In this document: in pieces, positions 13,943 through 19,951 of the stretch
Layout of the letters: each line of letters opens with the position of its first letter
How positions within the stretch are numbered: the stretch's first letter is position 1
From: Deltaproteobacteria bacterium
Lineage (GTDB): Bacteria; Desulfobacterota; Desulfobacteria; Desulfobacterales; JAUVKB01
Assembly: GCA_030596405.1 (NCBI GenBank)
Contig: JAUVKB010000013.1
Span: 1 to 19,951 of the forward strand
Length of the DNA: 19,951 nucleotides
Direction of reading: 5' to 3'
The notes under the pieces: generated by a model
The model's database searches: none
Seen by the model: only the letters and a program-made list of their open reading frames with translations
Told to the model about the DNA's origin: nothing
Translations under genes and position numbers: made by a program

Positions 13943-16909
13943 TTGGGTTCAAAATCCGGTTTTGACTCGCTTGACGAGTGTTTTGATGATCTTACGCCGC
14001 ATATATTTGCCGTTGAAACCGGCCTGTCGTCCGATCCTCCTATGAACTGGCGCGTGCCCTGTCTGGATGGTCTTACACTTGTATCGAATTCCGATGCCCA
14101 CTCTCCTTTAAATCTTGGCAGAGAAGCAAACTTGTTAGATACAGCCCTTGAATATTCCTCAATAAAATCAGCGATTAAATCGGGTGATCCAAAACGGTTT
14201 CTCGGCACCTTCGAGTTTTATCCGGAAGAGGGTAAATATCATCTGGACGGACATAGAAACTGCGACATCTGCCTGCATCCAAAAAATAGTATGGCACAAA
14301 ACGGGATTTGCCCTGTATGCGGGAAGCCTTTGACGCTTGGAGTATTATACAGGGTCGAAGAGCTGGCAAACCGGCCGGATGGTGTAAAGCCTGAAACCGC
14401 GCCCGCTTTTTACAGCATTGTCCCGCTTGCGGAAATTTTATCGGAAATTTTCAAGGTGGGCCCAAAATCAAAAAAGGTTCAGCATAGTTATATGAGCGTT
14501 CTTGAAGCGCTTGGCCCTGAATTTGAAATACTTCACAATCTTTCAGCCGACGAAATCGACAAGGCAGGTGTTCCATTATTGGGTGAAGCTGTAAAAAGGA
14601 TAAGGCAAAAAAAGGTTCACATCTCTCCGGGGTATGATGGAGAATATGGAAAGGTAACTGTTTTCACCCCTCAAGAGAGGGAAGAACTTTTAGGGCAAAG
14701 ATCCCTTTTCACCATACCGTCTTCTCCTGAAAAAAAAAGGAAAAAAAACCCAGCCAAAACGAAAATTATTTCAAAAGATATAAAAAAGAGCCGTTTGAAA
14801 GCATATGAAAAAAAACCAGACACCTTTAAGGATACAGATAACGATGCGGACATATTACACAATCTGAACAATGAACAGCGCAAAGCCGTTCAATCCGGCA
14901 ATGGCCCATTGTTGATAGTAGCGGGACCCGGTACAGGCAAAACACGCACACTTACACATAAAATCGCCTATATGATTACTGAAAAAAAAGCGCTGCCGGA
15001 AAATATTCTTGCCGTAACCTTCACAAACAAAGCTGTCCAGGAGATGAGCAGCAGGCTTAAAAGTCTTTTAAACGGCTTGACTCCGCTTCCTTTTGTGGCC
15101 ACATTTCATTCGCTTTGCTATAAGATTTTAAAAGATCAAAATAATAATAACTCATATACGATCATAGATGACAACGATAGAAAATACCTGATTTCAGACG
15201 CTGTAAAATACATTAAACAAAAAGGTGTAAGTGTTTCCATCAAGCCGGATACGCTTTTAAATATGATTATATCCGCAAAACAGCAGATATTGGGGCCCGG
15301 TGACGATCTTAATGCTGTTGGAGGTTGTAACAGCGAACTTTTGTCTCTGGCGTACAAAACCTATCAGAAATTTCTATCCATGCAATCCCTTTTCGACTAT
15401 GAAGACCTGATTTTTAATGTCGTAAAACGTCTTGAAACCGAGAATAAATTTTGCGGGAGATACCGTGATAAATTCAAACATATATTTGTTGATGAATATC
15501 AGGATATAAACCAGGGGCAATACCGGATTATACGGGCGCTTGCAGCCCCGGAGGAGAAAGGTCGCGGTCTTTGCGTTATCGGCGACCCGAACCAGTCAAT
15601 TTACGGTTTTCGAGGGTCGGATGTTCAATATTTTAACAAATTTATTGCAAACTATCCTGAAGCTAAAGTAATAAAGCTTACACGCAACTACCGGTCGGCC
15701 CGGGCTATTCTCGAAGCATCATATCAAATTATATCAGGCCCAATCATATCAAATCCGATCATATCAGACCCGGTCGTATCAAAGCAGGTCATCAAGGACA
15801 ATAACGATTCCAAAAGCCGTATTTATTCTGAAATTGACGGCGTTAAAACTATAAGCATACTTGAATCCGCTACGGAAAAAGCCGAGGCCGTATCCATAGG
15901 TAAAACCATAGAAAACCTGATCGGGGGCATCGGATTTCATTCCATCGATTTTGGAAAAACTCGTAATTCCGATCATACAGGCCTCTACGGATTTTCAGAT
16001 TTTGCCGTTTTATACAGGACAAACAGCCAGGGCGAAATTATTGCGGATTTTTTAGAAAAGGCCGGTATCCCATGTCAAATGGCAAGCAGGGAAAACATTT
16101 TTTGCCGGAAAGGGATTCAAGAGATTATTTCATTATTGAAAACTACATCCGGTCATGGTTCCTGTATCGATTTTGAAAAACTTGCAGATTTAAAAGGGTC
16201 CGGCATCGATAAAAAAACTTTGGACATATTTAACGCGTCGTGTTTTGACAAGAATTTAGCGCCTAAAGAAGGCATGATAAATATTAGAGATCTCCCCTTG
16301 CAAAATATCAGTATTAAACGCCGGAGTAAACTCATCGATTTTGCAGGCAACCTGTTAAGGTTGGAAAAAGACACTAAAAATATGACGGTTGAAAACAGAC
16401 TCCTTTATCTTTTGGAAAACACGGGAATGTCGGAAGCCGTAAAGAGCGATCCTGAAACAAAAGATGTTTTTTTGAATCTTATCGATATTTCCACTAAATT
16501 TGGGGCCGATACCGCAGATTTTTTCGAATCCTTTGCGCTTCAGACAGATACGGATCTATACGATTCCCAGTCTGAAAAGGTTTCTTTAATGACTATGCAT
16601 ACGGCCAAAGGCCTTGAATTTCCGGTTGTTTTTATTGCGGGTTGTGAAAAGGATTACATCCCTTTTAAAAAGTCTGAGAATGAAAACGCCGACATTGATG
16701 AAGAAAGAAGACTCTTTTATGTTGCAATGACGCGGGCAAAGGAAAAGTTGTTCTTCACCTATGCAAAAAAACGGAGAATTTACGGTAAAAACATCGACAG
16801 ATCGCTTTCCCCCTTTGTAGGTGATATAGAAAAATCGTTAAAAAAACACGAAACATCCGGTTTTAAAAGGATCAAAGAAAATGCCCCGATTCAACTTGGT
16901 TTATTCTGA
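13943..16909 (+). CDS. C-terminal EndoQ part plus UvrD/PcrA/Rep-like helicase
   Basis: The frame downstream of the stop is open from 13811. An ORF finder would start it at the TTG of 13943, but that TTG is an internal Leu codon of the conserved WFSLLGSKSGFDS motif and has no ribosome site, so it is probably not a real start. The 988 residues from here hold the end of the PHP domain, the four-cysteine zinc motif, the basic linker and a full superfamily 1A helicase with motifs I, Ia, II, III, IV, V and VI in order. If the stop is real and reinitiation is poor, even the intact helicase would be little expressed. Helicase activity is expected to be ATP-dependent and 3'-5', as in UvrD/Rep relatives. 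Confidence 0.75.
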   Translation: MGSKSGFDSLDECFDDLTPHIFAVETGLSSDPPMNWRVPCLDGLTLVSNSDAHSPLNLGREANLLDTALEYSSIKSAIKSGDPKRFLGTFEFYPEEGKYHLDGHRNCDICLHPKNSMAQNGICPVCGKPLTLGVLYRVEELANRPDGVKPETAPAFYSIVPLAEILSEIFKVGPKSKKVQHSYMSVLEALGPEFEILHNLSADEIDKAGVPLLGEAVKRIRQKKVHISPGYDGEYGKVTVFTPQEREELLGQRSLFTIPSSPEKKRKKNPAKTKIISKDIKKSRLKAYEKKPDTFKDTDNDADILHNLNNEQRKAVQSGNGPLLIVAGPGTGKTRTLTHKIAYMITEKKALPENILAVTFTNKAVQEMSSRLKSLLNGLTPLPFVATFHSLCYKILKDQNNNNSYTIIDDNDRKYLISDAVKYIKQKGVSVSIKPDTLLNMIISAKQQILGPGDDLNAVGGCNSELLSLAYKTYQKFLSMQSLFDYEDLIFNVVKRLETENKFCGRYRDKFKHIFVDEYQDINQGQYRIIRALAAPEEKGRGLCVIGDPNQSIYGFRGSDVQYFNKFIANYPEAKVIKLTRNYRSARAILEASYQIISGPIISNPIISDPVVSKQVIKDNNDSKSRIYSEIDGVKTISILESATEKAEAVSIGKTIENLIGGIGFHSIDFGKTRNSDHTGLYGFSDFAVLYRTNSQGEIIADFLEKAGIPCQMASRENIFCRKGIQEIISLLKTTSGHGSCIDFEKLADLKGSGIDKKTLDIFNASCFDKNLAPKEGMINIRDLPLQNISIKRRSKLIDFAGNLLRLEKDTKNMTVENRLLYLLENTGMSEAVKSDPETKDVFLNLIDISTKFGADTADFFESFALQTDTDLYDSQSEKVSLMTMHTAKGLEFPVVFIAGCEKDYIPFKKSENENADIDEERRLFYVAMTRAKEKLFFTYAKKRRIYGKNIDRSLSPFVGDIEKSLKKHETSGFKRIKENAPIQLGLF
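15731..15790 (+). repeat. Four tandem degenerate 15-bp repeats inside the helicase
   Basis: Units at 15731-15745, 15746-15760, 15761-15775 and 15776-15790 follow a pattern of ATATCA, then a variable purine-rich part, ending in C or TC. They encode ISGPI, ISNPI, ISDPV and VSKQV, just after helicase motif IV (LTRNYRS). The repeats lengthen a loop before the 2B/2A region and keep the frame. Such in-frame minisatellites can change copy number between strains. Confidence 0.75.
16892..16906 (+). other. C-terminal beta-clamp-binding pentapeptide QLGLF
   Basis: The last five codons before TGA encode QLGLF, which fits the sliding-clamp binding consensus QLxLF exactly and is the same as the C-terminal motif of E. 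coli DNA polymerase II. It follows a Lys/Arg-rich flexible tail, a typical placement for such motifs. The clamp gene itself (dnaN) is in this window. Confidence 0.7.
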
Positions 16910-16972
16910 TTTTTTCTTGCCCAACAGTTTTTCGAAGCTGAACCTTATGAAAATACAATCATTTTTATAAAG

Positions 16973-18028
16973 ATGAAAAGACTTTCTTGCGATAACATAA
17001 ATAACATCCTTATCCGTTCCACAAACTGGATAGGAGACGCAATTATGACCACCCCTGCAATTAGAGCCATTCGCAAGAATTTTCCTAATGCCAAAATAAC
17101 TGTTTTGGCCAAGCCATGGGTGGAACCGATTTTTTACAATAACCCGGATATTGATGATATTATAAGATACGACAATTCCGGAAACCATAAGGGATTGTCG
17201 GGAAAATTCCGATTGAGCAGGGAGCTTAAGCAAAAAGGGTTCGATCTTGCCGTACTTTTACAGAATGCAATTGAATCCGCTCTGCTGGTTTTTTTTGCCG
17301 GCATACCAAGCAGGCTCGGCCATAATACAGACGGACGCGGCTTTCTCCTTACACATAGCATCAGCCTGACACCTGCCGATAAAAAGTGTCATCATATCGA
17401 CTACTATCTTGGCATGTTAAAAAAGGCCTGCATAGAGCCTGACGGCAAACGCCTTACGCTGGTTATAACGGATAAAGAGCAAGAACATGCCGAAAATATC
17501 CTGAAAAGTTACGGCATATCAGGGCAAGACAATCTAATCGGCATCAATCCCAGCGCTGCGTACGGTTCTGCCAAACGGTGGTGTCCGGGACGTTATGCCG
17601 ATTTGTGTGTAAAACTGCGTAAAAATTGCAAAGCCACAATCATTATTTTTGGCGGGCCGGGAGATGATGCCTTGGGAAAGCAGATATCAGAGGCTACGGG
17701 AAAGCACTCTATTAACATCTGCGGCAAGACCAGCCTGCGTGAGGCTGTCGCATTAATCGAAAAATGCGTTCTTTTTATCACCAATGATTCAGGTTTAATG
17801 CATGCAGCAGCAGCTCTTGATGTGCCCCAAATCGCCATATTCGGTTCAACCGATCACATTGCAACCGGCCCTGTAAATAAAAAAAGTCATATTATCAGGG
17901 CAGATGTGCCATGCAGCCCGTGCCTGAAACAAGAATGCCCGACCGATCACAGGTGTATGAAAGAGATAACCGTTGATATGGTCTATGAGACAGCCAAAGA
18001 TATTCTACAGAGCCATTTTATAGATTAA
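16973..18028 (+). CDS. waaF: ADP-heptose:LPS heptosyltransferase II
   Basis: Glycosyltransferase family 9 enzyme that adds the second L-glycero-D-manno-heptose to the inner core of lipopolysaccharide at the cytoplasmic face of the inner membrane. ILIRSTNWIGDAIMTTPAIRAIR at about 12-34 includes the NWIGD signature that marks WaaF. GINPSAAYGSAKRW lies near 185-198, and TNDSGLMHAAAAL is the ADP-heptose binding region. A CSPCLKQEC cluster near the C-terminus is shared with the next gene. Length 351 is normal. The ATG lies 63 bp after the repair gene with a weak ribosome site; waaC starts 2 bp after its stop. The neighbours confirm an LPS role. Confidence 0.93.
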   Translation: MKRLSCDNINNILIRSTNWIGDAIMTTPAIRAIRKNFPNAKITVLAKPWVEPIFYNNPDIDDIIRYDNSGNHKGLSGKFRLSRELKQKGFDLAVLLQNAIESALLVFFAGIPSRLGHNTDGRGFLLTHSISLTPADKKCHHIDYYLGMLKKACIEPDGKRLTLVITDKEQEHAENILKSYGISGQDNLIGINPSAAYGSAKRWCPGRYADLCVKLRKNCKATIIIFGGPGDDALGKQISEATGKHSINICGKTSLREAVALIEKCVLFITNDSGLMHAAAALDVPQIAIFGSTDHIATGPVNKKSHIIRADVPCSPCLKQECPTDHRCMKEITVDMVYETAKDILQSHFID

Positions 18029-18030
18029 GT

Positions 18031-19101
18031 ATGAAAATCCTGATTATAAAATTAAGCGCCATCGGAGATGTGATCCATACACTCCCGGCCCTAAACGCCA
18101 TAAGAAAAAAATATCCCGATGCCCATATCACATGGCTGGTTGAAGAAGCGGCAAGTGGTCTTATAAAAGGCCATCCCGCCATAGATCGCATTCTGGTTTC
18201 AAAACGGAAACAATGGATAAAGGGTCTCTCCGGCCTGTCATGTATGAACAGTATTAAAGAAGCCTGTGATTTTATTAAAGAATTAAGGGGCATCCGATAC
18301 GATCTTGTTATAGATTTTCAGGGGTTGTTAAAAAGCGCCATTCTGGCAGGATTGTCCAAAGGGAAATGTAAAGCCGGATTTGGCAGGGGGATGGAACACC
18401 AGGAACACAGCTATCTGTTTTTAAACAAGCGGATTTCTCCTGTAAGCATGGACAATCACGCCCTAAAAAGAAGTTTGATGCTTATCGATTCCATGGGAAT
18501 CGGCTGCGGTGATATTGTGTTTAACCTTCCGGTTACCGGCCATGACAAAAGACTGGCGGACGATCTCCTGGACAATTTTTTGGACAATTCTTTGATAAGG
18601 CACGGAATAAAAGCTCCCAAACGGCTGTTTGCCGTCAATCCTGTGGCAAAGTGGGAAACAAAGCTCTGGAGCAACGAAAAATTTGCTGTGCTGGCGGATA
18701 GACTGATTGAGCAATACAACGCCAGGGTGGTCTTTACCGGCAGCGCGCAGGATCGCAAGATTATTCAAAGTATAATATCGGATATGAAACAAGAAGCTGC
18801 CGATCTTTCCGGAAAAACATCGCTAAAGGTTCTGGCGGCTATTTATGAAAGGGCGAATTGTCTTGTTTCAACAGATACAGGGCCGATGCATCTTGCCGCG
18901 GCGGTTGGGACTCCGGTTGTGGCTCTTTTCGGGCCAACGGCTCCGTGGAGAACCGGGCCTTTTGGAAAAGGTCATAAGATCATAAGGGCAGGCCTTTGCT
19001 GCAGCCCATGCTTTAAACGTCAATGCAGTACAATCGACTGCATGAAACAGATAAGCGTTGATGATGTGCTGGCAGGGGTAAACAAGTTGGATTTAACCTG
19101 A
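18031..19101 (+). CDS. waaC: ADP-heptose:LPS heptosyltransferase I
   Basis: GT9 enzyme that adds the first heptose to Kdo2-lipid A. The N-terminal ILIIKLSAIGDVIHTLPAL fits WaaC rather than WaaF, which has NWIGD at this place. VIDFQGLLKSA in the first domain and the donor-binding STDTGPMHLAAAVGTPVVALFGPT in the second are typical. Near the end, CSPCFKRQC repeats the cysteine cluster seen in WaaF. Length 356 is slightly above E. coli WaaC. It starts 2 bp after waaF and is followed 20 bp later by an acyltransferase gene, so these three form a lipid A-core operon. WaaC is my best call; other GT9 enzymes are possible. Confidence 0.88.
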   Translation: MKILIIKLSAIGDVIHTLPALNAIRKKYPDAHITWLVEEAASGLIKGHPAIDRILVSKRKQWIKGLSGLSCMNSIKEACDFIKELRGIRYDLVIDFQGLLKSAILAGLSKGKCKAGFGRGMEHQEHSYLFLNKRISPVSMDNHALKRSLMLIDSMGIGCGDIVFNLPVTGHDKRLADDLLDNFLDNSLIRHGIKAPKRLFAVNPVAKWETKLWSNEKFAVLADRLIEQYNARVVFTGSAQDRKIIQSIISDMKQEAADLSGKTSLKVLAAIYERANCLVSTDTGPMHLAAAVGTPVVALFGPTAPWRTGPFGKGHKIIRAGLCCSPCFKRQCSTIDCMKQISVDDVLAGVNKLDLT

Positions 19102-19121
19102 AATCGCTATTTGGAAACAGT

Positions 19122-19951
19122 ATGATTGAAAAAATAATACAAAAAATTTCTCAAACGCTTAAAATATCTGTCGCAGGCATACCTCACAGGTATATTGTCG
19201 GAGCTGGCCGGTTGACGGGTATAGTTGTATATATATTGGCTATTCCTCACAGACGCATAGTAAAGCGTAATCTGAGGTTTGCCAACCCTGATTGGTCAGA
19301 TGATTACATCAGGAACCTTTCTGTGAAAATTTTTCAAAACATTGGAATCACCCTTTTGGAAATTTGTCAGATGACCTGCTTTTCCAAAGAAGATATTTCG
19401 CATAGAGTCAGAATAAAAGGAGAAGAGAATCTTATCGCCGCCATGAAAAATCATAGCGGCCCGATTTTTATCGGCGCTCACCTCGGCAACTGGGAAATGT
19501 CCCATCTTTTTTTTTCCTGCTATTTTAAAAAGCCCCCTGTTATTATCGCCAGAAAAATTCAGCCTGAGATTTTAGACCGCTGGATCGGAAATATAAGAAA
19601 AATTTTGGGCAGCAACATCATAGATAAAAAAGGGGCCCTGCCTGAAATGGGCAAGGCTTTAAAAATGGGCAATCCGCTTGGCGTGATGATTGATCAAGGG
19701 CCTATACGCTCTGAAGGCGTTAAGGTTAGTTTTTTTGGCAAGACCGTGACTGCGACTCCGGCTGTTGCTCTGCTGGCAAGAAGATACAAATGTTCCGTAC
19801 TGCCTTGTTTTTGTATAAGAGAAAAGGACTTATCGCTAACACTTATAATAAAACCGCCTCTGTCCTTGAAAAAGACCGGGGACTTGCGTGTGGATCTGCG
19901 GGAAAACACTCAGATAATGACCGATGCCATTGAAAAAGCGGTGAGAAAATA
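19122..19951 (+). CDS. Lipid A biosynthesis acyltransferase, partial (LpxL/HtrB type)
   Basis: Membrane-associated acyltransferase of the LpxL/LpxM family, which adds a secondary fatty acid to Kdo2-lipid A. The frame is open from the ATG at 19122 to the window end (276 codons visible; the end is missing). The catalytic H-X4-E motif is GAHLGNWE with H120 and E125. GVMIDQGPIRSEGVKVSFFGKTV then matches the family's DQ..G...FFG block. A hydrophobic stretch near residues 20-42 could be the N-terminal membrane anchor. The ribosome site (GGAAA) is weak. Its position right after waaF-waaC fits lipid A completion. Length and C-terminus cannot be judged. Confidence 0.88.
   Translation, partial: MIEKIIQKISQTLKISVAGIPHRYIVGAGRLTGIVVYILAIPHRRIVKRNLRFANPDWSDDYIRNLSVKIFQNIGITLLEICQMTCFSKEDISHRVRIKGEENLIAAMKNHSGPIFIGAHLGNWEMSHLFFSCYFKKPPVIIARKIQPEILDRWIGNIRKILGSNIIDKKGALPEMGKALKMGNPLGVMIDQGPIRSEGVKVSFFGKTVTATPAVALLARRYKCSVLPCFCIREKDLSLTLIIKPPLSLKKTGDLRVDLRENTQIMTDAIEKAVRK

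Larger units (their letters stand above)
13427..16909 (+). pseudogene. EndoQ-like nuclease fused to UvrD-like helicase, interrupted by one in-frame TAA
   Basis: One frame of 1161 codons, broken only by TAA at 13808-13810 (codon 128). Residues 1-270 are a PHP nuclease domain like endonuclease Q, which nicks 5' of uracil, hypoxanthine and AP sites: DLHIHS (6-11), GTGDFTH (39-45), SSEIS (91-95), AHIWTPW just before 173, and SNSDAHS (220-226). A zinc motif uses C279, C282, C295 and C298. A Lys-rich linker (about 430-475) leads to an SF1 helicase with Walker A GPGTGKT (500-506), VDEYQD (688-693), GDPNQSIYGFRGS, LTRNYRS, TMHTAKGLEF (near 1055) and LFYVAMTRAKEKL (near 1095). The C-terminus is QLGLF. 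Conserved sequence continues in frame right after the stop (IGNIKSDGRPILGLDARN), so this is a nonsense change, not a frameshift. It may be a recent mutation, a base-call error or a readthrough site. No strong ribosome site precedes the ATG. Confidence 0.85.

Noticed and set aside
13807..14208. 133-codon minus-strand frame over the EndoQ region
   Set aside because: Antisense to conserved PHP and zinc-motif sequence, with no family resemblance of its own.
17900..19050. CSPC-x4-C cysteine clusters shared by WaaF and WaaC as a possible new metal site
   Set aside because: This kind of C-terminal cysteine cluster is common in GT9 heptosyltransferases and needs no special explanation.
1..19951. CRISPR arrays, tRNA or rRNA genes
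   Set aside because: No regularly spaced repeats and no cloverleaf or rRNA-like conserved sequence were seen on either strand.

Overview
The window reads as chromosomal DNA of a Gram-negative, Desulfobacterota-type bacterium (my guess is Desulfobacteria/Desulfobacterales). The main reasons are the rpiB-glyA-deaminase-nrdR-ribD-ribE-ribBA-ribH-nusB gene order, the style of GyrB, a fused EndoQ-like/UvrD-like repair protein, and lipopolysaccharide heptosyltransferase and lipid A acyltransferase genes. The taxonomic call rests on recalled gene order and protein character, not on a search.

Layout: positions 6-11328 are all on the minus strand, and 11956 to the window end is on the plus strand. 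Reading the minus strand in its own direction: rpiB, glyA, a dCMP/cytidine-type deaminase, nrdR, then the riboflavin genes ribD, ribE, ribBA and ribH, then nusB and a small metallo-beta-lactamase-fold hydrolase. A 223-bp, extremely AT-rich gap follows, then dnaN and gyrB, which overlap by 4 bp. dnaA and recF, often found beside these genes, are absent here, and the dnaN-gyrB block looks more AT-rich than the riboflavin block.

The divergent gap at 11329-11955 holds the most regulatory-looking DNA of the window. It contains the decayed start of an IS1380-like transposase under a branched hairpin that covers its ribosome binding site. It also has an exact match to the sigma-54 -24/-12 promoter core pointing rightward, and weaker sigma-70-like elements. 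These lead to a lone family III CoA-transferase gene, which is followed by an imperfect palindrome and a strong rho-independent terminator.

The plus-strand block then carries a gene of about 1160 codons. It encodes an N-terminal PHP nuclease of the endonuclease Q type with its zinc motif, a lysine-rich linker, a complete UvrD/PcrA/Rep-type superfamily 1 helicase, and a C-terminal QLGLF that matches the beta-clamp-binding consensus. This is a plausible one-polypeptide machine that nicks at deaminated bases, unwinds, and tethers to the replication clamp. The reading frame is cut by one in-frame TAA at codon 128 with everything else intact. It is followed by waaF, waaC and a partial lpxL/htrB-type acyltransferase for the lipid A-inner core of LPS.

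The standout items are the EndoQ-helicase-clamp-motif fusion with its single stop codon, the sigma-54 site inside IS debris, and a His-to-Gln change at a metal-ligand position in the DHBP synthase half of RibBA.
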